Shown: positions 18,491 to 27,228 of the stretch, one piece after another
How positions within the stretch are numbered: position 1 is the stretch's first letter
Layout: each line of letters opens with the position of its first letter
NCBI GenBank assembly: GCA_040386155.1
Contig: JAZKFZ010000003.1
Location: 124,001 to 188,000 of the forward strand
Reading direction: 5' to 3'
Origin: M0103 sp040386155
Lineage (GTDB): Bacteria > Bacteroidota > Bacteroidia > Flavobacteriales_D > Crocinitomicaceae
Length of the DNA stretch: 64,000 nt
Made by a program: the position numbers and the translations under genes
Notes under the pieces: model-generated
What the model was told of the DNA's origin: nothing
Seen by the model: only the letters and a program-made list of their open reading frames with translations
The model's database searches: none

Positions 18491-18703
18491 ATTATTCATT
18501 TAATCTTGCCTTCGATACAACTCTCCTACGTCGAGTCACTCAGTCAGCGATTGGTGCAAATATTATTCATTTAATTCTGCCTTCGATACAACTCCCTTGT
18601 GTCGAGTTACTCAGTCAGCGATTAGTCCAATTATTATTCATTTAATTCTGCCTTCGATACAACTCTCCTAGGTCGAGTCACTCAGTCAGCGATTAGTGCA
18701 AAT
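18491..18703. repeat. Three tandem 71-bp intergenic repeats
   Basis: Three copies start at 18491, 18562 and 18633, each about 71 bp. Each contains ATTATTCATTTAAT, then CCTTCGATACAACTC, then GTCGAGT(C/T)ACTCAGTCAGCGATT. Copies differ by a few substitutions. The block fills the space between the SRPBCC gene and the VOC-protein gene. No reading frame or promoter box stands out. Confidence 0.92.
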
Positions 18704-18705
18704 AT

Positions 18706-19260
18706 TTATTTTATCGTCACTTTACCTGTGCTGTCGCCGAATTCCGTCAAAACGTGATCAATTGGTTCCCACAATTCAATTTTGTTGCCTTCCAAATCCA
18801 TGATGTGAACAAATTTGCCGTAATCATAGCTTTCAATTTCATCACAAATTGTAACACCATTTGCTTTTAATTGTCGAACGAGCCCTTCAATGTTTTGCAC
18901 ACGGTAATTGATCATGAAATCTTTTTTTGACGGGTCAAAATACTTAGATCCATCTTTGAATGGACTCCATTGTGTATAATTTACTTCATCCGGACGATTT
19001 GCATTTCTAGTTTCGAAAGTGGCTCCATATTCATCTACTTTAAAACCTAAATTGTCAGCATACCATGTTTTCAAAGTATCCGTGTTTTCAGAGAAGAAGA
19101 AGATGCCGCCAAGTCCAATAACGCGAGGTGTTGTGTCACGTTCTTGGGTACTTGCTGTTTCCACTTTGTTTTGTTCGCTCATCGTTTTTGTTGTATTGCA
19201 GCTATAAATTAAAGTAATTAAGCTAAGAAAAAAAATCGAAACTATGGTTTTACTTTCCAT
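18706..19260 (-). CDS. VOC-fold (glyoxalase-like) lipoprotein
   Basis: The 184-residue protein begins with a lipoprotein signal (lipobox LIYSC, Cys at about 21). It then carries one VOC/glyoxalase domain (about 45-168): GGIFFFSENTDTLKTWYADN at the start, and VHIMDLEGNKIELWEP at the end with the family's terminal Glu metal ligand. VOC proteins bind divalent metals or small molecules; a periplasmic, lipid-anchored form is less common. Its 5' end overlaps the upstream DUF6265-YciI gene by 19 bp. Confidence 0.87.
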   Translation of the reverse strand: MESKTIVSIFFLSLITLIYSCNTTKTMSEQNKVETASTQERDTTPRVIGLGGIFFFSENTDTLKTWYADNLGFKVDEYGATFETRNANRPDEVNYTQWSPFKDGSKYFDPSKKDFMINYRVQNIEGLVRQLKANGVTICDEIESYDYGKFVHIMDLEGNKIELWEPIDHVLTEFGDSTGKVTIK

Positions 19261-20099
19261 ATCAAATCATTGTATTTGAGGTAAAGTGGGAGGGCTGCTG
19301 AACCATACCATTCGACAATTTTAGCAGATAACACCTTATTTTTAATGGCAGGATCTCCTTTCAATAATTCCTCTACTTCTTTTATATTTTCAACATTATT
19401 GAAGATGAAAAGACCTCTGAAAGAATGATCATTTTTTCCAAATGGACCTGCAACAATCATTTTCTTTTCTTCAACTAATTTCTCAATGTTGGCCATGTGA
19501 CCAGCAAAATATTCGCTGATAGAATCTTTATTAGTAGTTGTATTTGGGCCAGATTCAAGCAGTACGAAATAAAATTTCTTCATTCCATAGTCGTCAGCAC
19601 CAAGCTCGTTTGCTAAGTTTTCGTCATAACTCGGATTAGCTCCTCCGTTATTCATGTGATGCATTTCGGGGAGTCGTCGCATTTCATAACTGATACTACT
19701 TGCTTTACCAAGGAGGTGAATTCTGATGTTGTTTTGATCAATTTTTTTATAAATTACCTGTTGAGGAAAATCATGTTTTTTGTTTTGGAAAATCCAGGCA
19801 GAATCGTTGTAAATCATCTTGAATTGAACGTCTTGATGCTGATTTTGATTCAAAACTGTTGCAGTAAGTATTGCTTTTTTGCCTTTCCGTTCGATTTTCA
19901 AATATTCCGAAACATTTACGAGTCCATTGTCGAGTGAATAGGTCAATCCTTGCAATTTATCTGTACCCATTGCATTCCAATGTTCAATATTTCCAGTACC
20001 TTCAATTTGCCAATTGCCGTCCAGAAACTCAAAAATGTTCTGGGACAATAGGTTCGCTGAACTGTGCATCAACAGTAGGAGAAGGAGCGCTTTTTTCAT
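19242..20099 (-). CDS. Secreted DUF6265-like/YciI-like two-domain protein
   Basis: The 285-residue protein has a signal peptide (about 1-19). A DUF6265-like lipocalin-type beta domain follows (about 22-145, FLDGNWQIEGTGNIEHWNAM). A YciI-like ferredoxin-fold domain comes next (about 165-278), with a histidine in YFAGHMANIEKL and the GPFGKNDHSFRGLFIFN strand. The two domains are usually separate proteins. Its last four bases before the start overlap the stop of the upstream gene (20096-20099, ATGA). Confidence 0.78.
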   Translation of the reverse strand: MKKALLLLLLMHSSANLLSQNIFEFLDGNWQIEGTGNIEHWNAMGTDKLQGLTYSLDNGLVNVSEYLKIERKGKKAILTATVLNQNQHQDVQFKMIYNDSAWIFQNKKHDFPQQVIYKKIDQNNIRIHLLGKASSISYEMRRLPEMHHMNNGGANPSYDENLANELGADDYGMKKFYFVLLESGPNTTTNKDSISEYFAGHMANIEKLVEEKKMIVAGPFGKNDHSFRGLFIFNNVENIKEVEELLKGDPAIKNKVLSAKIVEWYGSAALPLYLKYNDLIWKVKP

Positions 20100-20488
20100 A
20101 AATCAAGTTTTTCTAATTGTCCTTTTCGTTTGACGATGTTTTTGTAGTCCCATTGGATAGTTTTCGATTTTTCTAGACACTGACGAACAACTTCGAAGTC
20201 AATCTCTGCCACACTTTTAAAATAGAAGGAAGCGTCTTTAAATTTACCAACGCGCACTTCCAATTGATCTATTCCGAAATCTGCACCACTCCAAAACATC
20301 AATCGAATACCTTTTTTCTCTTTGCTATAGCCAGTAATTGGATTTCCAGCGATAAACCAAACAGGTTGGGAGTGCCAAATTTTCATTTCATCTGTACCCA
20401 GCATTTTTGTGATTTCTAGATAAAGTTGGTGACAGATCACATAATCTTCACCTTCCATTTTATTATTAAAAAGTTCAATGGAATTCAT
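20096..20488 (-). CDS. DUF1801-like small protein
   Basis: The 130-residue soluble protein has a YdhG/DUF1801-like layout: a short helical N-terminus, then KIWHSQPVWFIAGNPITGYS and GIRLMFWSGADFG, and an alpha-helical end. It is coupled to both neighbours by overlaps (14 bp upstream, 4 bp downstream). It is the third DUF1801-type domain in this cluster, after 16746 and 17377. Function unknown. Confidence 0.72.
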   Translation of the reverse strand: MNSIELFNNKMEGEDYVICHQLYLEITKMLGTDEMKIWHSQPVWFIAGNPITGYSKEKKGIRLMFWSGADFGIDQLEVRVGKFKDASFYFKSVAEIDFEVVRQCLEKSKTIQWDYKNIVKRKGQLEKLDL

Positions 20489-20954
20489 CTTCGATCATTG
20501 CTTTTAAAATAAGTAAGGCCTTTGGATATGTTTCTTCGAAGTAGCTAGTGAAATCTTCCAAAACATCTAATTCAACAGTAACTTTTGTTCTTCCATTATT
20601 ACTAGTGAAATGATAGTTTTCAAATCCTCCAGCCCATTTTTCAACATCTTCGCCTGACGTAATTTCTTCATCACCTTTCAAAATACCGTAATGGCGAATC
20701 GAAACAAATTCAGGTACTCGATATTCAGCAATTTCAGAGATCATACCGCCACGATTTCCTTCTTCGTCGGTACCAACAAAGTACATTTTTCCTCCTTTCA
20801 CCCAGTTTCCTTCATACGTCGACGTGGGATTGAAAGCCGCAGTCCATTTTTCATAGCTTACTTTGTCCTCTAAGCCTAACATAGCTTCAAAAACGTGCCC
20901 AATTGGCGCATTAATTTCAATGGGGTAGTACTTTTTCTCCATTATTTCATTCAA
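20475..20954 (-). CDS. SRPBCC/AHSA1-like ligand-binding protein
   Basis: The 159-residue soluble protein has a START-like fold: IEINAPIGHVFEAMLGLEDK at the N-terminus, a central FVSIRHYGIL strand, and a long C-terminal helix (YPKALLILKAMIEDEFH). Unlike the SRPBCC protein at 17944 it has no membrane anchor. It overlaps the DUF6340 lipoprotein gene by 8 bp and the downstream gene by 14 bp. The ligand is unknown. Confidence 0.84.
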   Translation of the reverse strand: MNEIMEKKYYPIEINAPIGHVFEAMLGLEDKVSYEKWTAAFNPTSTYEGNWVKGGKMYFVGTDEEGNRGGMISEIAEYRVPEFVSIRHYGILKGDEEITSGEDVEKWAGGFENYHFTSNNGRTKVTVELDVLEDFTSYFEETYPKALLILKAMIEDEFH

Positions 20955-21993
20955 ATGTTTTGAGTTGTTCTTCTAATAATTGTTGTTCTCGCACACGACC
21001 ATCAAGAATTTCAGTATAAGCAAGCATCGGTTTTTTTCCTCCGTCAACATAAGCGGTACCAGCCCATTTCTGCGCTTCTTCCAATTTCCCTAAAACTTCA
21101 TATGACAATGCGATGTTGTGAGCAGCTTTTGCCCGCTTTTTATACTTCTGCTCTTGGTCATAATAACTTAGCCAAGTTGCAAGCGCACCCTCCCAATCTT
21201 TTGCCAAAGCTTGGCGTTCACCTCTGCGCATTGGATCATTTTTTCCTTTGTACATTACCCTTGGTTCCCAATCGAATAGCGGAACAATACTGCGCGCAAA
21301 TTCAGTTCCTGTTTCATAGCTTACATCGACCAAAGCCTCGCTTCTTTTTACAAGTTTCCCTACAGCTTCAAAAGCATTGTTAGCAGTTGTTCTCCACCAT
21401 TTTTTATATTTATAAGTATCTTCATAAGGAATTTGGTGTTTCGATGAATAATAAACTCTAAATCCACTTGTAGAAGTTGCAGTTCCTGTTACAGTAATGG
21501 ATGAAGTTCCTCCGTTAAGGACGCTTGTTACCGCCTGTGTTGCCGTTGATGCTGGATTGTGAATATTGAAATCGGTGTCAAAGAACTCCAAAACCAGCAA
21601 TCCATCTACTTGCATTTGTGCACAAAGGGAATCTATACTTGCCCAAGGTAATGGAGCGCCAAAACTTAAACTGGTTGGGTCAGATGAGTTCCATGCAGAA
21701 TCGATGCGTTGCACTTCAAAGCGATTTGAAGTAAGCAATAAATCATTTAACCCTCTAATGCATTCCTGTGATAATTTTTTGTCTTGTTTTGGTAATTCAC
21801 CAGTAACAATTCCTTCAATAACGGCTTGATTGCTAGGTATGGAACGATTAAGAATCGCCATTTTTTTAATTTCTTTAGGGATCGTAATTTCTGCGGGACG
21901 CATTATGTTTACTTGCATGTTGCGCGTTTGTCTGCACGAAGTGATCAGCAATAGCCCTACGAATAAAGTGGTGTAACGTAGATGTAGATTCAT
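20947..21993 (-). CDS. DUF6340-family lipoprotein
   Basis: The 348-residue protein has a lipobox (LLLITSC, Cys at about 20). The family's signature region follows: VNIMRPAEITIPKEIKKMAI and the RSIPSNQAVIEGI segment. A central domain (about 120-250) has a low-complexity Thr/Ser stretch (SSITVTGTATSTSG), and the C-terminal 80 residues are TPR-like helices (KRAKAAHNIALSYEVLGKLEEA). It is the first gene of the minus-strand cluster running down to 18706 or beyond. DUF6340 proteins occur in Bacteroidota and have no known function. Confidence 0.82.
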   Translation of the reverse strand: MNLHLRYTTLFVGLLLITSCRQTRNMQVNIMRPAEITIPKEIKKMAILNRSIPSNQAVIEGIVTGELPKQDKKLSQECIRGLNDLLLTSNRFEVQRIDSAWNSSDPTSLSFGAPLPWASIDSLCAQMQVDGLLVLEFFDTDFNIHNPASTATQAVTSVLNGGTSSITVTGTATSTSGFRVYYSSKHQIPYEDTYKYKKWWRTTANNAFEAVGKLVKRSEALVDVSYETGTEFARSIVPLFDWEPRVMYKGKNDPMRRGERQALAKDWEGALATWLSYYDQEQKYKKRAKAAHNIALSYEVLGKLEEAQKWAGTAYVDGGKKPMLAYTEILDGRVREQQLLEEQLKTFE

Positions 21994-22094
21994 ATTGTGT
22001 AGTATTAATACTGTCTAAAGATACAAATAAATATTAAATCGGAGCAGCTAAAACCGTGGTAAAAACTTATCTTCGCAAAAAATAAAAATTTGCT

Positions 22095-23456
22095 ATGAAA
22101 ATATACAATAATATTCTTGAAACGATTGGAAATACCCCATTAGTGAAATTGAATAAGGTGACAAAGGATGTTAATGCATTGATTTTAGCAAAGGTGGAAA
22201 CAACCAATCCTGGAAATTCAGTAAAAGATCGCATGGCTGTGAAAATGGTCGAAGATGCTGAAAAAGCTGGACTTTTAAAACCCGGTGGAACCATCATTGA
22301 AGGTACTTCAGGTAACACCGGAATGGGACTTGCTTTGGTAGCCATCATCAAAGGATATAAATTGATTTGTGTTTTAAACGACAAGCAATCGAAAGAAAAA
22401 ATGGATATTCTTCGCGCTGTAGGTGCTGAAGTAGTTGTTTGTCCTACCGCGGTTGAACCGACAGATCCACGTTCTTACTATTCTGTTTCTCGTCGATTGG
22501 CACAAGAAATTCCTAATTCATGGTATGTAAATCAATATGATAATTTATCGAACAGACAGGCACATTATGAGCAAACTGGTCCAGAAATTTGGGAGCAGAC
22601 AGAAGGGAAAATCACCCATTTTATAGTTGGTGTCGGTACAGGCGGAACGATCTCTGGTGTAGGAAAATACTTAAAAGAGAAAAATCCGAACATTAAAATT
22701 TGGGGAATTGATACCTATGGTTCTGTGTTCAAGAAATATAAAGAAACAGGCATCTTTGATGAAAATGAAATTTACCCTTATATAACCGAAGGTATTGGCG
22801 AAGATATCTTACCAGCTAACGTAGATTTTGATACCATCGATCTTTTTGAGAAAGTAACTGATAAAGATGCGGCCGTGTACACGCGTCGCTTGGCACGTGA
22901 GGAAGGTATTTTTGTTGGTAACTCAGCAGGAGCAGCTATCAAAGGGTTGATTCAGTTGAAAGATGAATTGAAGCCTGAAGATGTTGTTGTAGTGTTGTTC
23001 CATGATCATGGTTCGCGTTATGTAGGAAAGATTTTTAACGATGATTGGATGCGTGAGCGTGGTTTCTTAGATGAAAACATTAAAACTGCGGGCGATTTAA
23101 TTCAAAAACATGCCGACAAACCATTGGTGACGCTTTATGCTGAGGAATTGGTTTCACACGCAATTGCAAGTCTCAGAAAGTATGATATTTCTCAGATTCC
23201 TGTAATGAAAGACGGTAAATTTGTAGGGTCTATCGATGATAGTACTTTATTTGCTTTCTTGGTTGATAATCCTGATAAACTCGATACGCCAATTTCAAGT
23301 ATTATGAAAGCACCTTTCCCTATTGTTTCAGAAAGAACTACACTAGAAGAAGTATCTAAATTGATCAGTAAGGAAAATAATGCAGCAATTGTTCAGAAAG
23401 CAGATCAAAAATTCCATATTGTAACGAGATACGACATTATTTCAGCAATGAGTTAA
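22095..23456 (+). CDS. Cystathionine beta-synthase (PLP domain plus CBS pair)
   Basis: The 453-residue protein has a type II PLP fold (about 1-320) with GNTPLVKLN, the Schiff-base Lys at K44 (NSVKDRMA), the substrate loop EGTSGNTGMGLA and the phosphate-binding GVGTGGTISGVG. Two C-terminal CBS modules follow (about 335-453). The presence of the CBS pair favours cystathionine beta-synthase over cysteine synthase, although Bacteroidota proteins of this build can have either activity. It lies 101 bp from the divergent DUF6340 gene. The BtuF-like gene follows 9 bp downstream. Confidence 0.9.
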   Translation: MKIYNNILETIGNTPLVKLNKVTKDVNALILAKVETTNPGNSVKDRMAVKMVEDAEKAGLLKPGGTIIEGTSGNTGMGLALVAIIKGYKLICVLNDKQSKEKMDILRAVGAEVVVCPTAVEPTDPRSYYSVSRRLAQEIPNSWYVNQYDNLSNRQAHYEQTGPEIWEQTEGKITHFIVGVGTGGTISGVGKYLKEKNPNIKIWGIDTYGSVFKKYKETGIFDENEIYPYITEGIGEDILPANVDFDTIDLFEKVTDKDAAVYTRRLAREEGIFVGNSAGAAIKGLIQLKDELKPEDVVVVLFHDHGSRYVGKIFNDDWMRERGFLDENIKTAGDLIQKHADKPLVTLYAEELVSHAIASLRKYDISQIPVMKDGKFVGSIDDSTLFAFLVDNPDKLDTPISSIMKAPFPIVSERTTLEEVSKLISKENNAAIVQKADQKFHIVTRYDIISAMS

Positions 23457-23465
23457 ATTGCTTTT

Positions 23466-24209
23466 ATGGCAGGTTTCCCTCAACGAATCGTCTCTTTAGT
23501 GCCATCGCAAACTGAATTGCTGTGGTACTTAGGTCTTGAAATGGAAGTAGTTGGAATTACTAAATTTTGTGTCCACCCTGAAGCTTGGTATCGTAGTAAA
23601 AAAAGAATCGGAGGGACAAAGCAGTTACATCTAGATGAAATTCGTGACTTGTTGCCTGATTTGGTGATTGCCAATAAGGAGGAAAATACAAAATCCGATA
23701 TCGAAGCACTTAAAAAATTCACAAAAGTGTATGTCAGTGATATAGAAAGTACTTCTGATGCAGTAGAAATGATCCGAGTTGTTGGCACCTTAACGGGAAA
23801 GGAAGCAAAAGCAGACCAACTCGCCGTAGAAATTGAGAACGCTCTCTCGAAGCTGGGTGCCAATGCCGCAGATAGAAGCTACTTGTATTTTATCTGGAAA
23901 GATCCTGATTTTGTAGTTGGATCGAGGACCTTTATCAATTCAATGCTCGAGACTGCCGGTTTTATCAATCATTGCCGTGAAGATCGTTATCCAGAATGGA
24001 ACTCGACGTTTGGCGATCCCAATTTCATATTCTTAAGTTCTGAACCTTACCCTTTTACGGAAGTACATTTTGAGCTGTTTCAACAACGATTTCCATTTTC
24101 TGAAATCATGCTCATTGATGGGGAAATGTGCAGTTGGTATGGACCAAGAATGTTAGACGGAGTTAATTATCTGCAAAAATTAGTGAGCTCAATTCGAACT
24201 GACCAATAG
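23466..24209 (+). CDS. BtuF-like (helical-backbone) ABC substrate-binding protein without signal peptide
   Basis: The 247-residue protein has the helical-backbone metal-receptor fold: RIVSLVPSQTELLWYLGLEM at the N-terminus, DLLPDLVIANKEENTKSDIE, and WKDPDFVVGSRTFINSMLET. Homologues bind cobalamin or ferric chelates in the periplasm. This protein starts directly in the domain (MAGFPQRIVSL) with no signal peptide, and no upstream in-frame start can add one, so it is predicted to be cytoplasmic. It follows cystathionine beta-synthase by 9 bp. Its 3' end overlaps the convergent 24189 gene by 21 bp. Confidence 0.82.
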   Translation: MAGFPQRIVSLVPSQTELLWYLGLEMEVVGITKFCVHPEAWYRSKKRIGGTKQLHLDEIRDLLPDLVIANKEENTKSDIEALKKFTKVYVSDIESTSDAVEMIRVVGTLTGKEAKADQLAVEIENALSKLGANAADRSYLYFIWKDPDFVVGSRTFINSMLETAGFINHCREDRYPEWNSTFGDPNFIFLSSEPYPFTEVHFELFQQRFPFSEIMLIDGEMCSWYGPRMLDGVNYLQKLVSSIRTDQ

Positions 24210-25529
24210 AAAACGCAGTACTTCATTGATAGGATAATTGCCCTCCTTAAATTTCATCTTTCCAATAATGGATACTTTTCTGCTGGATGTCTTTGTGATT
24301 TCGAGGTCGATATATTCGGTTTTTTCTCCTAACACTTTCGTAGCTTGAAAAGCAGGTGACAATGCTAGCAAATTGGTCATAAGTCCACCCCCTTGAATAT
24401 TGCTTAATGGCGATAAATTCCCTTTGATCAACACAACACAATTGTTTTTCTTCTGCATATATTTAGGGTCTTTAGATCTACCGATATAGATGATATTATC
24501 ATCCAATTGCTTGAAATAAAGTGTTTTTCCTTCAATAGTGATTGCTTGGTCGGTCATTTCACAAATAAACTGATTTTTCGCTACCAAATCACTTAAAAAC
24601 TGTTGAATAGAAAGAGGTTTATTGAATTCAAGTACAATATCCATGTCAGGTAAAGGAACATATCCTGAGGGATGATTTAGGACATCAACACCCAAATAAT
24701 TCATTGAAAAAGCCTTGATACTGGGCAAATTTAGCGAAGTAGTGTTTAGGATGATTTTTTGTAAAGAATCAGCCCATGGACCTGGAATAGAATAATTGCT
24801 GATGTGAATTCCTCGTGGAACTAGGAAAAATTTGGAAGTCGATTCTTTTATATCGTTCTTACTAACAGAGGTTCCGTTTACATTGAAAAATGAAGAGTCC
24901 TGCTCAAAACTTAAGGAAATTTCTTGGGCGTCAGATTGATCTCCTTGGTGCAAATGAAGTTCTGTTAATCGCTTTTTTGAACTACTTTTATAAAATATAG
25001 AGTGGTTTTTATCGTGCTTTACAGCTAGGAACTCTTTGGATTTTTTCTGCAATTTTTGTTGCGATTGCGAAGTGCTAAAAAGAATTAAACCTACATTTTT
25101 GTTGGTGCATACGCCAACATTCTGTTTGAACTTCGCTTTAATTTCGTGCAAGAATTTTTTGCTATCAATTAAGTTCAATAAAACACCAGTATAATCTATT
25201 CCTTTTTCTTCAACTTTGAAAAGCACAATATCAGACAATGGATTTACACCAGAAAGACTGGTCTTTTTACCTTGAATTTTTTTACTTTTTTCCTTAATCA
25301 AATCGATCACTTCTTCATCTTTTGCATTGAAAAGCAAGGTAAATAAAGTTGTTTCAGCTAATTCTCGTCCATCAACCCTCATTGCAAAATAGGCGTTGTT
25401 TGGCACAAATTCAACGTTTTCATTGGGGAAATCTGAAAGTACAAAGCCCACGATTCGTATCGTCATCCATGTGGTGAAACAGAGAAGCAGAATACAAAGG
25501 CCTTTCAATAATTTTCCAATAGTAAGCAT
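24189..25529 (-). CDS. Uncharacterised protein with N-terminal membrane anchor
   Basis: The 446-residue protein has one hydrophobic N-terminal segment (about 7-31) and a large extracytoplasmic domain rich in beta strands and charged residues. No recognised motif was found. The FVPNNAYFAMRVDGRELAE region (about 41-59) and the repeated phrases about ligand-free beta strands are all that can be described. It is convergent with the BtuF-like gene (21-bp overlap) and divergent from the acyltransferase gene (35 bp). Function not recognised. Confidence 0.75.
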   Translation of the reverse strand: MLTIGKLLKGLCILLLCFTTWMTIRIVGFVLSDFPNENVEFVPNNAYFAMRVDGRELAETTLFTLLFNAKDEEVIDLIKEKSKKIQGKKTSLSGVNPLSDIVLFKVEEKGIDYTGVLLNLIDSKKFLHEIKAKFKQNVGVCTNKNVGLILFSTSQSQQKLQKKSKEFLAVKHDKNHSIFYKSSSKKRLTELHLHQGDQSDAQEISLSFEQDSSFFNVNGTSVSKNDIKESTSKFFLVPRGIHISNYSIPGPWADSLQKIILNTTSLNLPSIKAFSMNYLGVDVLNHPSGYVPLPDMDIVLEFNKPLSIQQFLSDLVAKNQFICEMTDQAITIEGKTLYFKQLDDNIIYIGRSKDPKYMQKKNNCVVLIKGNLSPLSNIQGGGLMTNLLALSPAFQATKVLGEKTEYIDLEITKTSSRKVSIIGKMKFKEGNYPINEVLRFLLVSSN

Positions 25530-25552
25530 GTAACAAATGTAAAGGAATTATT

Positions 25553-25560
25553 TAATTTTG
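25553..25560 (+). promoter_or_regulatory. Candidate -7 box next to the acyltransferase start
   Basis: TAATTTTG fits the TAnnTTTG consensus, but it ends only four bases before the ATG at 25565. If used, the transcript would start at or inside the first codons, that is leaderless or from a later start. This closeness may mean the match is accidental. Confidence 0.3.
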
Positions 25561-25564
25561 TGCT

Positions 25565-26107
25565 ATGAGAAAATTTGCAGGATTTATTTTGAGATTGATG
25601 GGTTGGAAGATAGAGCGCAATTTTCCGAAAGACGTTGAGCAATGCGTAATTGTGATGGGTCCACATACAAGTAATTGGGATTTTATTATTGGGCGATTGG
25701 CTTTTGCATGGTATGGAATTCAATGTAAATTATTGGTAAAAAAGGATCTTTTTTTTCCGCCTTTGGGATGGCTTTTGAAATCAATTGGTGCAATTCCTGT
25801 AGATCGAAAAGGGAAGAATAATATGACTGAGCAGGTAGCTGAACTCTTCAAAAAGCATAAACAGCTATATCTTGTATTCACACCAGAAGGGACACGGAAG
25901 CAAAATCCCAATTGGAAAAAGGGATTCTACTATATTGCTTTGAAAGCCCAAGTGCCCATTTATGTATGTTACATGGATTATTCTAATAAAACAGGTGGGT
26001 TTAAACAGCGCTTTGATCCCACAGGTGACGTTGATAAGGACATTGAAGCTATCAAAAGCTTGTTGCGTCCGCATAAAGGGAAGTACCCTGAAAATGGAAT
26101 TCTCTAA
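25565..26107 (+). CDS. 1-acyl-sn-glycerol-3-phosphate acyltransferase-family protein
   Basis: The 180-residue protein shows the acyltransferase motifs: HTSNWD (the HX4D catalytic motif, about 38-43), GAIPVDRKGKNNM (about 78-90) and the FTPEGTRKQNPNWKKGFYYI block (about 102-121). The family transfers acyl chains to lysophosphatidate or related glycerolipids at the inner membrane. At 180 residues it is short, and only a weak hydrophobic segment precedes the motif. It may act on another acceptor. Its 3' end overlaps the convergent DUF5522 gene by 4 bp. Confidence 0.87.
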   Translation: MRKFAGFILRLMGWKIERNFPKDVEQCVIVMGPHTSNWDFIIGRLAFAWYGIQCKLLVKKDLFFPPLGWLLKSIGAIPVDRKGKNNMTEQVAELFKKHKQLYLVFTPEGTRKQNPNWKKGFYYIALKAQVPIYVCYMDYSNKTGGFKQRFDPTGDVDKDIEAIKSLLRPHKGKYPENGIL

Positions 26108-26289
26108 TCTTTTTTAAAGTTTCCAGTTTTTTTGTCGTAACCGTAAGGGCAATGTTTACAACTACTTTTGCAGCAATAGCCTCTTTTTAGGTGGTACTTC
26201 TCTGTAAAAATAATATAGCCTTCTGGTGAGCGATAAAAATCTTCTACTTCCAATTTTTTTGGACTGCTATAATCGTCGAATGAATTCAT
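26104..26289 (-). CDS. DUF5522 small Cys-rich protein
   Basis: The 61-residue protein matches DUF5522: FYRSPEGYIIFTEKYHLKRG followed by YCCKSSCKHCPYGYDKK. Four cysteines and one histidine in the C-terminal half suggest a metal or Fe-S site. The family is common next to unrelated genes in Bacteroidota; function unknown. It lies 27 bp from the divergent deaminase-like gene. Confidence 0.85.
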   Translation of the reverse strand: MNSFDDYSSPKKLEVEDFYRSPEGYIIFTEKYHLKRGYCCKSSCKHCPYGYDKKTGNFKKD

Positions 26290-26316
26290 TTGCTACAAAA
26301 TTACTAAAATTGCACA

Positions 26317-27228
26317 ATGCTCTCAACTGAAAATTCAATCCTTGAAGAAGTTTTTCCATCCTTTCTTCAGAATGCTGGCAATCGATTGTTCATCAAAAGA
26401 GATGATTTAATTCACCCTGAAATTTCTGGGAATAAATGGCGAAAACTGAAATATAATTTGTTAGCAGCGCAGCAGCAAAAATCAGATGGAATTTTAACCT
26501 TTGGAGGTGCTTACTCCAATCATTTGCTTGCCACCGCTGCACTTTGTAAGCAGGAAAGTTTAAAATCAATTGGTATTGTTAGAGGAGAAGAGTTAGATTC
26601 CAAGTCCAACGAAACATTAAAAAAATGCGAAGAATTGGGAATGATGTTGGTTTTTGTTTCACGTGAAGAATACAGCCTTCGAAATGATGAATTGTTTCAA
26701 AAAGAACTTCATATCGAGTATCCAAATTTTATGCTAGTGCCAGAAGGCGGTGCCAATTACCTTGGAATGATTGGCTGTCAAGAAATTTGGAAAGAAATTG
26801 ATGACCATTTTGATTATGTTTTTGTAGCACAAGGAACGACAACTACTTCCTTAGGCTTACTTTTAGGCTGTCCTGAAAACACAAAAGTAATTGGTGTTCC
26901 CGTTTTGAAAGGTTTTGATGCAGCCAATGAAATGAAGCAATTGGCTAAAGAATCATTCATTGATGAAGAAATGATGGAAGATTGTTTAGGGCGTTTCGAA
27001 GTTGCCAATGACTATCATTTTAATGGATACGGAAAGTATGATGATGAACTACTGAGCTTCATTGATCAATTTCATGCAGAAACCGATATTCTTTTAGATC
27101 AGGTCTATACAGGCAAAGCGATGTATGCAACTGCTAAAGAAATTGAACGGCACAACTGGACGAATAAACGTATTTTATTCATTCATACCGGTGGATTACA
27201 AGGAAGAAATGGCATAAAAAAAGGCTGA
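26317..27228 (+). CDS. ACC deaminase / D-cysteine desulfhydrase-family PLP enzyme
   Basis: The 303-residue type II PLP enzyme has the Schiff-base region EISGNKWRKLKYNLL (about 35-49), the cofactor loop FGGAYSNHLLATAALC (about 67-82) and a C-terminal FIHTGGLQG glycine loop. The family covers 1-aminocyclopropane-1-carboxylate deaminase and D-cysteine desulfhydrase, which break down ACC or D-cysteine to a keto acid and ammonia (plus sulfide). The sequence does not distinguish the two; D-cysteine desulfhydrase is the commoner activity in bacteria outside plant associations. It stands alone. Confidence 0.85.
   Translation: MLSTENSILEEVFPSFLQNAGNRLFIKRDDLIHPEISGNKWRKLKYNLLAAQQQKSDGILTFGGAYSNHLLATAALCKQESLKSIGIVRGEELDSKSNETLKKCEELGMMLVFVSREEYSLRNDELFQKELHIEYPNFMLVPEGGANYLGMIGCQEIWKEIDDHFDYVFVAQGTTTTSLGLLLGCPENTKVIGVPVLKGFDAANEMKQLAKESFIDEEMMEDCLGRFEVANDYHFNGYGKYDDELLSFIDQFHAETDILLDQVYTGKAMYATAKEIERHNWTNKRILFIHTGGLQGRNGIKKG

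Noticed and set aside
18491..18703. CRISPR array
   Set aside because: The units are directly adjacent 71-bp tandem repeats without distinct spacers, and no cas gene is present.
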